Source: Vespula vulgaris (lineage: Eukaryota > Arthropoda > Insecta > Hymenoptera > Vespidae). Taken from it: 64,000 nucleotides of DNA. Each line of letters starts with the position of its first letter. Position 1 is the stretch's first letter. Made by a program: the position numbers and the translations under genes. The notes beneath the pieces are model-generated. The model had not been told where the DNA came from, did no database searches, and saw only the letters and a program-made list of their open reading frames with translations. The stretch is taken from the NCBI RefSeq assembly GCF_905475345.1, contig NC_066592.1, forward strand, positions 3,282,501-3,346,500, given 5' to 3'. Shown piece by piece: positions 1 to 13,388 of this stretch.

Positions 1-173
1 ATCTAAATTATGGTTCCTATATATGTATGCTCTCGCTGTGTATATGTTTTTTACGATATTTTAAACTTTCAATATTTAACTTGATCCTTTCCTTCATTTT
101 CTATCGTCCATTCCGTAATTATTATATTTTATATATCATCTTTTTTATATTCAATTATGAATCGCGTTTATTT

Positions 174-205
<32 letters not shown>

Positions 206-218
206 TATATATATATAT
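174..218. repeat. Compound (TA)n(CA)n(TA)n microsatellite
   Basis: TA dinucleotides, then five CA units, then TA again. Confidence 0.9.
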
Positions 219-751
219 TTTATAAAGATATACAAACGTATTCTTCTATCTGTCGATAGATCAATTCCGTATCATCGAGAAATAATAGAAAAACGGATCA
301 ACAGACAAACAGATAAATAGATAGACAGACAGACAGAAAGAGAGAGACAGAGAGATAAAATAGAAGAGAAATCGTAGCAAAATAAATGGTAAAGCAAATA
401 GAACATTGTTCATCGTGGTTTACAATAAATGAGATAAACTCGTGCTGATGGTTTATCGGTTTAACCATCGTTCATCGATCCACGTCCACTTTCATTTATC
501 CTTTCATATACAAAAGATCAAGCACATTCAGTCACATGCAAGATATCAGAGAGATGAGTTCAATTCGTTGTTGTCGTTGTTGTTTCCATTCTCTATTCAT
601 TGTTGGAAAAACATTTTTGCTTTTTATTATATCTGCAGTACCATTTAAGTCGAGAGAGATAGAGATACAGAAAAAAGAGAGAAAGAGAGAAGAAAACTTG
701 CGACGATACGTGATAGTACTTTTCTATCTTCTTTTTTTCTTTTTTTTTCTT

Positions 752-753
<2 letters not shown>

Positions 754-784
<31 letters not shown>
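754..784. repeat. (CA)n microsatellite
   Basis: About 15 uninterrupted CA units; the Ace sense strand reads (GT)n. Confidence 0.92.
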
Positions 785-787
<3 letters not shown>

Positions 788-931
788 GTATGCAGATATG
801 TGGTATTCCCTTGTGTAAATTTTTCTGAAGAACGAAAATATTTTTCGAAGAGCTCCGCTCGTCCAAAGTTCTTACTCGCGTTATATACAGTTAGTTAAAA
901 AAATTTGTTGAAGAACATTTTCGAAATGTAA

Positions 932-981
932 TTTCTTTCTTTTTTCTTTCTTTCTTTCTTTTTTTTTTTTTTTTTTTTTTT
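932..981 (+). repeat. (TTTC)n and poly(T) tract
   Basis: TTTC units run into about 23 T residues. A second T/C-rich tract follows at about 1019-1080. Confidence 0.85.
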
Positions 982-1250
982 GATGAATAATTCACATAGC
1001 ACACTCGGCTACATTCTTCTCCTCATTCTTTTTCTTTTTTCTTTCTTTTTTCTCATTTTTCTTTTCTTTTTTTTTTTTAATTTATAACTTTTCATTCGGA
1101 TCTCAGAACTCGTAGAAGAATTTGTTCGCATTAAGAGCGATATTAAAATATAATGGATAGTCTTAAAATCGAAGAAAATTTTTGATCGAACGAATAAACT
1201 TTAACAAAACTATAAGTGTAAAAGGAATGAGGAATAAAGTTAGGGAAGAG

Positions 1251-1275
1251 GAAGAAGAAGAAGAAGAAGAAGAAG
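1251..1275. repeat. (GAA)n microsatellite
   Basis: About eight GAA units. Confidence 0.9.
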
Positions 1276-1460
1276 ATGAAAATTTCATTGTTTATCTTAG
1301 AATGCAATCGTGAAAGTTTAAATATCGAAAGTAATAAGTCATTGAATAAGTAAGATTAACATCGGATTAACTGGGGGATTAATTACGAGCAATTTAAAAG
1401 CTAATAAGCAAGTAGAAACTAATTAAGTTGGATTTACGTGGTACACGGAATGCAGTTATT

Positions 1461-1464
<4 letters not shown>

Positions 1465-1517
<53 letters not shown>
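1465..1517. repeat. (AG)n microsatellite
   Basis: About 26 uninterrupted AG units. Confidence 0.95.
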
Positions 1518-1521
<4 letters not shown>

Positions 1522-2729
1522 GAGAATAAAAGCTTATCAATTTACAAGCATACATTTAAAAGCATTTAGATTATAATGATAAAATTTGTTATTTTAAGAA
1601 TTTATAAAATAATTAAATATTATGGAAAAGAACGATGGAATTTAATATAAACGGATGAAGCAACCAAAAAAAAAAAGAAAAAAAAAGAAAAGGAAAGGAG
1701 AAAAGAAATAAAGAAGGAAGAATAGAAACAGAAAAGAGTTTGGAAAAGTAGAAAGTAAACTTTCGACAGAAATTTTCTTTCGAATTTTTGCCAATGAACG
1801 ACGGAAGAAGAACGAAGGAGAAAAAGTGGTGGATGGGGGTGGGCAGGTGGTCTCTTTCGGTAAAAAGAGAGAAAGAGAAAGACAGAGATAGATAGGAGGA
1901 GAGAGAGAGAGAGAGAGAGAGAGTGAAAAAAAGAGAAAAAGCACGTTAACTCTCTTTACGAACCCCAGCAAAAGTAACATTATCCATTTAACGAAACTCT
2001 CGGCTTGAAAAAGTAAAGTATCTAACGTTGACGGTTCCCTTTCGTGCGGAACGGAATGGTTACACTTCAGTTTTACATCGACGGGTACTCAACCTCGTTT
2101 CTTCTTCTACTTCTTCTTCTTCTTTCATTTTTTCTTTCTTTCTTTCATCCTTTTTTCATTCTTTTTTTCTCTATAGAAGACGATTAAATGACGCGAAGCG
2201 AGCGACGAGTTCGAAAAGTTTCACAGCGTTAAATTACTTATGCGGCGGACCACGACGGCCGAACACGTAATTAGTTTTCACGCACTTTTCTTGCGGAAAC
2301 TTTTTTCAAAAGGAACAAAAGAGGTGCATTAGCCTGTTTATTTTGTTTATTTTGTTTTGTATTCTTTTTTTGTTTTTTTAATTTTTATCTCCTTTCTTTT
2401 CTTTTTTATACGTCTTTTCGTTTTATTTTTTACTTCGTTTTTCTCACTGTCTTTCTTTCTCTATCTTCCTCTATCTCTTTCACATACTTTTTTTCTTGTC
2501 GCCATTATCGGATAGCCAAAGAATTATCTCGTTCTTTGTCAATTGGCTAACGGAAATCTATGCTATGGTGTTCTTTATGAGTTTTCACTGGTTAAAGATT
2601 CGACGAAGTGGAAAATTCGAATTTCTTCCTCTTCCTCTTCTTCTTCATCTTCATCTTTTAACCCGTTACGTACATCACTCGAAACTTCTCGTCTCTTTTA
2701 AAGAAGTTGTTATGTACTTATATATATCT

Positions 2730-2731
<2 letters not shown>

Positions 2732-2775
<44 letters not shown>
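2732..2775. repeat. Compound (CATA)(CA)n(TA)n microsatellite
   Basis: CATA units, then about 11 CA units, then TA units. Confidence 0.9.
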
Positions 2776-4236
2776 CTAGGTAAAGGATAGGTAGATAACA
2801 GTGTGATAGGGGTAATCAAACTTTTCGAGACGTAGCTTTCCCACGAACCGGAAAACTCATAGCTTTGGTAAAAGGAAAGCGGTTGTAACTATTCTTTTGA
2901 AATTCCTCCCAGACTTTTTCTTCCAAGATCGTACGTCAACGAATAGAAGAAAAGCGTATCGTTCTTTCGAAAAGTTAGAACCATTGTGTTATAGTCCTAT
3001 AGTCGGAAACGTTCATTACTACTTTAGACTTTTAACCATAAATTTTGATTCTCTTCTTTTTTCCCTTTCTTTTCTTTTCTTTCCTATCTTTTTTTTTTTT
3101 TTATTTTTATTTTATTCTGTTTTCTTTTCTTTTTTGATCTGTATTTCTTTCAAACACGTGAAATCCTTTCCGAGTACTATCCACTTTTCTATGTCATAGA
3201 TATCTATTATTACGTAACTTCAAATTCGATAAAGGATTTATTTACGTATCACAAATCATCGATTTTAAAGGTGAAACAAGTAGATTAATAAAAGTATTTA
3301 ACGAATCTCGATGATTCACCTTCCTCGTTCTTGTTTTTAAATATTTAAATTTTACGAAATGATATTGATTAAATTTATAACTGGCCATTGAATTACGTTA
3401 TCACTTTATTCATTTAGTTCTTCTCTTTTCATTTTTATTTTTCATCAATTCAAACAGTATTTGCATATTCAAATTTCAATGTTGAACCGATTCAAGGATT
3501 TTTTTTTCTTCTTCCTCTTTTTTTTTTTTTTTTAATTAAACGCGTGATTCGATCTCAATGATCTTACGATAAAATGTTACTTAGGAGATTAAGTAATCGT
3601 GTCGGTCTTTTTCTTCTTCTTTTTTTTTTATTTTTCATTGTTTTTTATTGTTATATTACTTTGATGCATATTAGCCCTCCAGTCATATGTGTCTACATTT
3701 TATGAAATATCTTCTATGTACGTATACACGCATACATATATAGATCGAGGATACGGTCGAAAGTGGATTGACGATTTCCAAATTTGCTCGAGGCAGTTTA
3801 TTATTTAAATGGGTCTCTTCGTTGAAGGTTGCACGTTGTTGCACAGCTAGTAGGCTATGGGTGTTGGGAGGGTAGAGAATCGGTAGATGGGGTAGAGAGA
3901 GAAAGAGAGAGAGAGAGAGAGGGGAAGAGGGAGAGAGATGCCGTTATCGAGCATGCAAAATACCCTGAGGCAGCTAGCACACGATTGTGGCTTGCCAAAG
4001 ACATTAATCCGCTACTCAATGGATTACATTAATAAAATTTAAACGCGTTGCGAAGTGCTACTTTGCTTCGAACGTAGGTCATCCGATCCGTAGTGGTTAT
4101 CACGTTTAATTTTAACGAGCATTAACCTCATATTACCTTTATAATGTTTTATATGTCAAAGTTATATCGAAGTTTTCGATTCGACGTTCTAATTAATCGA
4201 TCAAGAAAAAAGAAATTGTAATACACGCCAAGCGAT

Positions 4237-4482
4237 ATTTTTAATGTATTAAAAGGAAAAAGGAGAATAGTATGTCCGTATATATCTTGTCGTAAGAAAA
4301 AAATTATATATATTTTTTTGATATATTAAAAAAAAGAAGAATAGTATATCTCTGTATATACTTAGTTGTAAGAAAAAAAAAATATATATATTTTTAATAT
4401 ATTAAAAAAAAAAAGAAGAATAGTATATCTCTATATACACCTAATTGTAAGAAAAAAAGTATATATATATATATATATATAT
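4237..4482. repeat. Three tandem copies of a ~77-bp unit
   Basis: Units start near 4237, 4313 and 4391. Each has the same order of blocks: TTTTTAATATATTAAAA, an A-rich run, GAATAGTATATCTCT, TATATA, TTGTAAGAAAAAAA and TATATATA. Copies 2 and 3 are closer to each other than to copy 1. The last copy runs into a (TA)n tract ending at 4482. Confidence 0.85.
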
Positions 4483-5317
4483 GTTACAATATTATTATTT
4501 AATATTACGACGATATTGATTTTCGAATTTGTTTTAATTGAGATGACGTAAGTAATAATGTCCTTCAATACATACACACACACACAAAACGTTGTTGTTC
4601 ACGAGAAGGATCGATCGATAACAATGGTTTTATTCTCGGAATAATTTCTTGTTTACTCAACGAAATTTAACAGTAATGTCCTTGAGTTTGGCTAAGTCGT
4701 AAATATGTCTTATCCCACAACGCGAGTAGAGCCCTGCTCGAGATAAACGATGCGAATAACGAAAGGACAGGAAATTGAGTTCACGTGGCATTCGCCTAAT
4801 GGATTTCATTCGATCAACTCCCGTCGAACGTTCGTCCACTGAATAGTACTCTGACAATAAAGAACAATAGGTAAGTAATATTTACTTATTAAGATTTTAT
4901 AATTACGTATGATATTAATACGACGACATAATTAATCGACAACCTTCTATACGAAGATTATTTTTTTTTCGATAATATTTAATATTCTTTGTGAACGAAT
5001 TTAAACGAGATCATCCTACGTATCTTATAGTTTACGAATTATAAAAAAGAGAGAAAGAGAAAGAGAGAGAGAGAGAGAAATGTTCAGAATATTCTAATAC
5101 AACATTTCACCGAATTATTTCAATCAATATAAAATTCAGTTCATTTTTCAGACACTATTATTACTATTTTTTTTTTTTTTTCATATTTCTTTCAATGGAA
5201 ATATCTACCTCTGCATCGTTCATGTTACAAATAAATTGAGTTGAAGAATTCTTTGATAATCAATTTTGAATCCATCAATAGTTTCCCTTTGACTCCTTAT
5301 AACTTAGAAATAATATC

Positions 5318-5321
<4 letters not shown>

Positions 5322-5350
<29 letters not shown>
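5322..5350. repeat. (AC)n microsatellite
   Basis: About 14 AC units. Confidence 0.92.
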
Positions 5351-5355
<5 letters not shown>

Positions 5356-6319
5356 CGATCGACGTTCTCGAATCAGCCTATTAATTATTAGTTTAAGAAA
5401 TAATGAAGAATCATTCCGAAACTCTTCTCTTTTTCTTTCTCTATATATATATTTACTTATCGAAACGTTAATTTTCTATATCGATCGATAATTCGAGACT
5501 GACTTCAATCGTATTTTTACTCATAGTAGATGAGACACCTTTGTTAAGTTTCCCGATTTTCTTCTCTCCTTTTCTTAGAAAGCCAAATTAAGTTCGACCA
5601 GTGAGAAAGAAAGACAGAGAAAGAGAGATTTCTCCTAGCGAAACTCTCTCAACGCCCATCAATCGGCTCTCTTTAATTATTCTCATCCCCATCGGAGCCA
5701 CGGCTCCATTTATCTCGAATTATTATTCGGCCCCGAACGAAAGACGAACGGGTTACCTCGAAGCTATCTCGCCTCAGGATCATAATTGAATATCCTTACG
5801 AAAGGATTCTGATTGCTTTTCCAACTTTCTTGTTAGAAGATCCATGAAGGCTCTTTTCGCAATTCCTTTCGTAATTCTCGAATCGTTGAAACGTTCATCT
5901 AAGACGTCTCTCATTATTAGTTACCAGTTTGATTCTAGTCCTTCCGTCATCAATACATCCCATAAATCACATTGCAAGGGATAAATAATCGAATATGTAG
6001 GTAGAGGAGAATTACATTTTCGAAAAGGAATGATTCATTTGATTTTTAACAATGTAAACTTGAAACAACGTTGTTTCGTTGTCTTTCGCATTTTTGTAAA
6101 AAAAGAAAGTTTCGTTTTAAATAATTCCGGTGGTTTTGCTTTTTCTTTTTCTTTATTTTTTTTATCGAAACAAAAAATTGTTCGGCCGATTATAATCGAT
6201 GGTTATTGTAATTTATTGCTAAATACTTAAATTTTTGTTCATGACTTTTCTTTTTTTCGTCAAGGGATTACTTTTACGAGGAACACATTGTATGTAGGTA
6301 TATTTTCTTCTTTTTTCTT

Positions 6320-6363
<44 letters not shown>

Positions 6364-6839
6364 ATTCTTTTCCTTTTTGCTCGTTCAACAATAGATGAAT
6401 ATCCGTATAAAAATTAATCGAATAAAAATTTCTTGGACGAGAGAAGCTCTTTATTTCTATCAAAAACAAAATTCGAGATAGCAAAAAAAATAAAAATTCA
6501 ATCCGATTCGAGAAGGACGATTAAAATATACATCTGTATACAATGGATATATCTTCTTTTTATATTTTCCTTTGCTTTTTGCTTGAATTTGAATTGAATG
6601 ATTTAAATAATATTTGAATCAGAAATGAATGGTGCATTTGATAATTAACATTTCAAAAAGGCTTTACTTTACCAACAATTTCTATGGGAATAAAATAGTG
6701 AAAAAATTTGTGTAATAAAATAGTATAAGTATAATTAAATAGTAAAGTTCGTCTGTCGCAATTGTACGTTAGTATTATGAGTTTGATAATCAATTATACG
6801 TGTAGAAGTACTGTTAATAAAGGTATATGTAACCAGTTT

Positions 6840-7140
6840 ATCACAGGTTCCCGTTATAAAAGCATTTCCTAGTTAGTCGCGTACGAAATAGTCTAAAGCG
6901 AGCGGTGATTTCGATGCTAATTCGCGACTCGTTAATACGGTCGAGCCCGTACCTCGCATTTACGAAGAACCGCTTTTGTCTCTCGTCGTTTCTAATAATT
7001 ATCTAACAGCCATGCCAGACGTGCACTCGTACGTCGACGTCATTATTATCTCGTTCCTTTGAATTACTTTTCAAGCTGAAAACTTACGTTGCGAGCACGA
7101 AATGCTCGAACGCGTTTAGAGCGTCCATCCGTGTCTAAAA
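6840..7140. other. Non-repetitive CpG-containing island, function unknown
   Basis: About 300 bp of mixed composition between AT repeats, with many CG words (for example GTCGCGTACG near 6877 and ACGTCGACGTC near 7031). No open frame worth calling. Possible regulatory DNA. Confidence 0.3.
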
Positions 7141-7639
7141 TATTTTACAAATATTAAACGAAAACTTTTCAAAGATATAGTGGATGTTCACGAAGAAGAT
7201 ATAATAGTGAAATAATAAACGATCTCGAGATATTCGATGGATATAACGAACGAATAAAAAAAAAAAAAAAAAAAGAAAAAGAAAAGAAAGAAAGAAAATA
7301 GGGAGGAAAAGAAAAAATTATATATCAAAACGTGAAATTTATATTAATTCGATCGATAAGATACAGGACTGAGTCGAACGTTTAAACGAATAGATTCTTC
7401 GTTTTTATACGTGATAAAATCTTGTGATCTTTTTTTCTTTTTTTTTTCTTTTTTCTTTTCTTTTTAACCTTGAAATTCTTTTAAATCCTGAAATATTATC
7501 TGTAATATCCGAATGGGACTATAATTTACTTGGAAACAAAAGTTATTTTCTTTTTGGGTCACCCTTTATATTATATAGCTTTCGACCGAGTCGACAGAGA
7601 CATTCCAAGTTTTCGTCTTACGTAAAATAAATTCGTTGG

Positions 7640-7744
7640 TACCTACATGGGAGTTGGTCAAGGAGAGAAACAAGATCAAGGAGACATCAAAGTGATGCTA
7701 AATCTACCAGCGCCTGGGGCCGATGAAAGTTGTTTATATATATG

Positions 7745-7775
<31 letters not shown>

Positions 7776-7960
7776 ATATCTACCGAAATATACGATAGTA
7801 CGACGTAATGGCAGTTTGCTGTGTCGGCATAGTAAGGCTCATTCTTTTTAATTAAGGATGCACTTCTGGAAACAGCTGTTGTCCATGTTAGAGCAAGTGC
7901 AAGGCACCTAGTTATTCTCTAGTCCCGAGAGAATGTCAATGGGATGATACTAGAAACGAT
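7640..7960. other. Non-repetitive stretch around a TATG repeat, function unknown
   Basis: Mixed-composition sequence on both sides of the TATG repeat at 7735-7778. Short frames exist (for example from 7647 on the plus strand) but none is recognisable. Confidence 0.25.
7735..7778. repeat. (TATG)n / TA compound microsatellite
   Basis: TATG units flanked by TA steps. Confidence 0.88.
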
Positions 7961-8008
7961 TTATTTGAACTAACGAGAATCGACTTGTCACGAACATTTT
8001 TCATTTTT

Positions 8009-8011
<3 letters not shown>

Positions 8012-8057
<46 letters not shown>
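8012..8057. repeat. (TA)n microsatellite
   Basis: About 23 TA units. Confidence 0.95.
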
Positions 8058-8063
<6 letters not shown>

Positions 8064-8438
8064 ATGCAGACATTTAACGCGTTACGTTGATATAAACTAT
8101 AAAAAGGATCATTCGTTTGAAGTAAATTTTATAGGCATGTACTATACTCGTAAAAAAAAAAAGAAAAAAAAACAAATAGGAAAGTATCAATCCGATATAT
8201 AATATAACCTCACTTTTTATAGATCATCGCATTATATTTAACCACGATAAAAAAAAAAAGGAAAAAGAAAAAACAGAAACTTGAAACAGTTTCCACTAGT
8301 ATTTATTTTTTGTTTTGTTTTGTTTTTCTCTCTGTCTTTCTCTCGGGAAGAAATTTGTCCGGTCAATCGAGATTGAGGATTGATTTCGAGAGTGAATTTA
8401 AAAGCGATGAAGTTGAAAGAATATATGGGTTTTAGTAA

Positions 8439-8440
<2 letters not shown>

Positions 8441-8479
<39 letters not shown>
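8441..8479. repeat. (AGAT)n microsatellite
   Basis: Nearly ten AGAT units. Confidence 0.95.
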
Positions 8480-8519
8480 ATAAGAATAAGAGAAATAAAA
8501 CGGAAAATCCGAAAGGATT

Positions 8520-8830
8520 CCGAGGTTTGAAGAAAACCGAATCCGTTTTTCGGTAAGATCTACGGACGTTAGAATCGTACTCTAAGAGAAGTGATACATT
8601 GAAGAGGATGGACTGTGTGTAACCGAGTAAAGATATTCTTGCCGTTAGCAGTAACCAGGGTATCCCAGAATCGATCGACTAACCTGGGAAACAGAATTAG
8701 CTTTGTATAACATCGCCTGGCAAACTGAAATTAGCATTGTCTTCCATAATTCATCAAATTTCGATCGTACTGAATTACCACCTCCGGAGATTTCCTAATG
8801 AAGCACTCAGATAATAAAGGAAGAAAAAAA
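8520..8830. other. Non-repetitive island with a ratchet-like splice word
   Basis: Complex sequence without repeats. On the minus strand CTGTTTCCCAG/GTTAGT straddles 8683/8684. No coding frame. Confidence 0.3.
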
Positions 8831-10529
8831 CAATTTTGAATAATCTTGTGATTCTCGTATCGATAGTCGAAAGAAAATTTATCGTTGCGTCGTTCGATTG
8901 TATACGTACATATATATGCATGTATTTATACGTATATCTCTAAGTGAAACATTTTATTTGCAGTACATATTTCTTTTTTTTTTTGTTTTCTTCTTTCTGT
9001 TTGTTCCTTCAAACTGTATTCACTCAGTTCGCGACAGAATCATCCATTTTTTTTCTTCCTTTTTTCTTTTTTTTCTTTTTTTTTTTTTATGAAATACTCG
9101 TTTGTTTGCACATATATGCTGTGTATCGTTTTCATCGACATCACGCGATCCGTATCACCGGTGTATCGCTAACTGAAATCATTGATTCAGATTTTCAATA
9201 CGATTTACATTGGTTAACGATACCGTAGCTTATATCGTGTATGCTCGTGAAATTTTCGCGATTGAGTTATTCGAAATCATTTGGAAATCGATTAATCCAT
9301 CCAACAGCAATACGTTTGTATATAGTTAGATGGATATATGTAGATATATCGTGCATACGTATGTATGTCGCGTGTATTACGAATGTTCGATAGAAAAAGA
9401 AAAAAAAAAGGAAAAAAAATACAAGGATAAGAGAGAAAGAGAGAGAGAAAGAGAGAAAAACGGGATAAAGCAAACGAATCTCTGTTTAAACAGATGATCA
9501 GATGAAAAAAAAAAGAGAGAGAGACAAAGAGAGAAAGAGTGACGTCCCATGTGATTCGAATTTCGATTGATTAAAAGTAATAATAAATACAGAATGAAGT
9601 ATTGTAAAATCTATAGCGTAACGTACGTTCACAGGAAAAATATCCCAAGGGAAAAATAAACAGTCGGTGGTACTTAATTAACAGTTTCCCCAGTGTCGTT
9701 TTTGTAATGTCGGTACTTCAAATTCACGAGAACACTTTGCTCGATCTTTATGTCGCTAAAACTTGCAAACCTTTTCTTCTTCTCTCTCTCTTTCTCTCTC
9801 TCTTTCTCTTTCTCTCTCAAATGTTCTCACATATTCTCGTACAGTCTCATACAGGTTTACCCATTCTTTTTTTTTCTTCTTCTTTTTTTTTTTTGCCTAT
9901 TTTCCTCCTTTCATTTGCGATAAGACGAAATTATTTTCAACGAAATAACATTGAACCAAGATAGGTCGTCTACTTTAAAAACCCAATGCCATTCTCGCGA
10001 ATTCTCATTTCGCTACTTCGTTAAATAATCTCGCATTTCGGGTTTTCATTATTCTCTCCTTTGTATTCTTCATTATCTTTTTCTTTTTTTCTTTTCTTCA
10101 TTCATTTGCAATTAGGTACTTCAAATGTTATGTATCAATTCGTATGTTAAAGCTGAGGATAATATAATATCGTTTAGCCTGCTTAAGTGACGAATTTTTT
10201 CAGAAACAAAATGTCGTCTTTGATTCGTGACACAGTTAAAAAAAAAAAAAAGAAATAAAGAAAGAAAGGAAGAAATCGAATAAAAATTACTTAAGAAAAT
10301 AACATCGAAACATGTAGTTTTATTAATACCGAAATAGTAAGAGTTGTAAATCACGAACGTGTCTTTTAAATGTATCGTCTGCGTTAAAAAATTTTTAATA
10401 TTTCTGAATTATTATTATATACGAGCATGTATGTAACATTTAAAGAAATTTTTATTTAGTCAGAACGTTATCATTGCGCTTGAAAATGTCGATTTTATGG
10501 TTGGTAACGTTCAAAGTACGATAAATAAT

Positions 10530-10860
10530 TCACGTTTAGAAGTGATGGGGTGGGTTGGAAAGGGGTGGGAGAGAAAAAGGGGACGAACCTAACAGCGAGT
10601 ACGCACGCGCACGTAAAAAGCTCGATTTCCGCGTTAGACGCGAAATGCGAAAGCGTTATTAAGATTACGGTTTGCGCGCATGAATAACGACATCCTCTTT
10701 ACTTCCAGTTCACTCCTTCTCCGTTTTCTGATAAATCACCTTCTCCGCTAATTACTCGAGTTTCTCCGTACCGCGGCATTTCGCTTATGCGCATTTCACG
10801 TCCCAGTTACCTCTGAGAAGAGGTAAGGGAGCTTTAAGAGGGTACGACCAAAGGGTTGCA
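10530..10860. other. GC-richer CpG island with a G4 motif, function unknown
   Basis: The most GC-rich stretch of the left third, with GCGCGC-type words (ACGCACGCGCACG near 10602, TTTGCGCGCATG near 10672). Candidate enhancer, promoter or non-coding exon. Confidence 0.35.
10547..10569 (+). other. Canonical G-quadruplex motif
   Basis: Four runs of at least three G (10547-10550, 10552-10554, 10562-10565, 10567-10569) with loops of 1, 7 and 1 nt, in a locally GC-rich island. Confidence 0.75.
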
Positions 10861-12164
10861 TGATTGTGAAAGGGCTCGGGAAAGACAAGAAAAGAAAAAA
10901 GGAGAGATCGTATTAAGTAAGAAAGAAAAGAAAAAAATCATTATTCAACATGAGCACGATGACAGTTTATTTACGCTGTCGTTTGAATTTTATTTAAAGA
11001 AAATAAAAAAAAAATAAATAAATGAAAGGAAGGAAGAAAAAAAGAAGATAAATAAATTTTTCTCCGCTCCGAAAATAATTATTTTACAATTTTCAAATTC
11101 GTTTCGTATCGTTTGACTATTTTCAACAAAAATGTTAAAAATTAATTTTGTAATTTTTACTTCACGTATATACATATATATATATATGTGTGTGTGTACA
11201 TATGTAGATAGGTGGATTCGCGTATGTTCATGGATTATGAAAACTTTAGTATAACTTGTTTTACCTTGATTATTCATTACGAAAAAAAAATGAATATTGA
11301 TAATTACGTTAATATTAGCCGATCGCTAATTACAATGGTTCCTGTGTACCGTATAGAAGGATATAAAAAAATTTATGCGCTCGATGCACTCGGAGCAAAT
11401 GTATACCGACCGTTCGATACGTGTTTTAAAGCAATTATTTTTGTTTCCTTTTGCTTGTTACGCTTATAGAAGAGTAGCTCGAAAGAGATCGTTTCGCGAT
11501 GGTAAATAGACTTTTTCTCTTGCTTTTTAAAAGAGATTAAAAGAGATAGGGAGAAAAAGAAAAGGAAAGAAAAAAAGAAAGAAAGACAGAAGAAAAAAGA
11601 AAGAAAAAAGAAAAGAATAGAAAATTCCTAACGGAGAAAATCTTTCTAATCTCTTTTGTTACTTTTATTAATTGCTATTTTCGTACGTTCTCGTTCGTTC
11701 GTTCGTTCGTCCAAATTGAAATAACAAGAGCATCACTCGAAATGTTTCCTTTCTGTTTTTATATATCGTTCACAACAAAAGAAAAACAAAATCAAACCTA
11801 ATGACGTTCATTACCCTGTTTGTCTTTTCTTTTCATTTTTTTTTCTCCCCCTTGTCACTTCTTGTTCCACATTCCACGCATAATACCAGGCCACTTTATC
11901 CGTCATCTCTGGCACAAATTCGTGCGCACGTTTTTCAATCCTCGCGAGGAACGCTAAGCTCGTCGAGAAAAAAGCAATTTGCACCTCGGCTAAAGCCGTA
12001 TAAATCTTGGATAACAGAGATTATACGTAATTAAAGCTCATGAACTTTGCCTCATGCGAGACGTAACATACGAGTCGCTTTATTACGGGCCACGCGTGTT
12101 GTTCGGCTTTCACGTAAGCCGAAAATTGCTATAAACTTTAGCATGCGATTTTATTTATTATTTT

Positions 12165-12199
12165 CTCTTTCTCTCTCTCTCTCTCTCTCTGTCTCTCTT

Positions 12200-12242
<43 letters not shown>

Positions 12243-12250
12243 CTCTCTCT
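12165..12250. repeat. Compound (CT)n(CTAT)n(CT)n microsatellite
   Basis: CT units, then about ten CTAT units, then CT units. Confidence 0.93.
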
Positions 12251-12504
12251 AATTTCATTTCTTTGGTGAAAAATCGTTCGCGATATAAGATCGATAATTT
12301 CTCTGTGCAACGTAGTACATAATAATTCCAAGTTCTACTTCGATCTCCTCTATTTTTCTTTTTCATAAATATTAGAGTAATAATAAATTAGTTACCGTAC
12401 GAGATTTCGAGAAGAGGTTTTATGAGAAAGGAGAAACGTCAGGTTGCATTCTTCAAACGATTTCTTATTTCTTTCACGTTCGTAGTCTATGAAAAATAAA
12501 AAAA

Positions 12505-12546
<42 letters not shown>

Positions 12547-13329
12547 AGAGAATGAGTGAGTATGTGAGAAAAGAAAAGAAGAGAAAAGAAATAGAGACGA
12601 TAGCATCGATGACGACAACCAACAACAACGAGAAAAAGAAAACTAGAAAAGTGAAATGTTGTTCGATGAGAATACACTCGAGTTTATCGATCACGTATCG
12701 TCCATGTGAAAAAGCTTATCGAACGAGTAAAAATTCGCATGTGCATCCGACCTTATCTCTCTCTCTCTCTCCCTCTCTCTCCCTCTCTATCTTTTTTCCG
12801 TCTTTTTATTTCCTTTCGAAAACTACCACATGCATCCATAATGGCAGCTTCGTCGAGGGAACACGTATCCAATGGAAATATGTAGTGGAACATCACCGAT
12901 GTATCACCGTTTACTTTTGTTCGTTTTCTCTTTATGTCTGGAGTCTCTACGTTCTACAATATTACTTCGAAAAAGGAATCCGTACGTGGAATTTTTTATA
13001 GAAGAAATCGTTGACGGAAATAGGACGATCTTGTAATCTTTTCGCTTATCAATGAAATCGATTTTTCGTTCTAACAATATCACCATATGCTTTTGATATA
13101 TAATTTCGTAAAGTTTAATGAAAACATGAATTTCGATGGAAGATAGGAACGATTGAATAATTTTTTTGTTCTTCTCTCTTTTCTTTTCCTCTTTAAGGAG
13201 CTTTAAAATCTTGTTTCATTTTGATTCTAATTTACAAAAATTTATTACGGGGATTGTATGACTTCAAGGCAACATTTTTTCTTGCAGACTAAAATGACGT
13301 GTTTGTTTATCGAGTGTAACGAAAAAAGA

Positions 13330-13331
<2 letters not shown>

Positions 13332-13382
<51 letters not shown>
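13332..13382. repeat. (TA)n microsatellite
   Basis: About 25 TA units in an AT-only context. Confidence 0.95.

Positions 13383-13388
<6 letters not shown>

Noticed and set aside
593..898. Open frames on both strands through a CA repeat
   Set aside because: The frames are made of H-T or C-V runs from (CA)n plus K/E/F runs from A- and T-rich tracts; the flanks show no protein-like sequence.
12392..12694. Open frames rich in L-S on the minus strand and in R/K/E on the plus strand
   Set aside because: They are translations of CT/GA repeats; both strands are open, and no splice or start context supports a gene.
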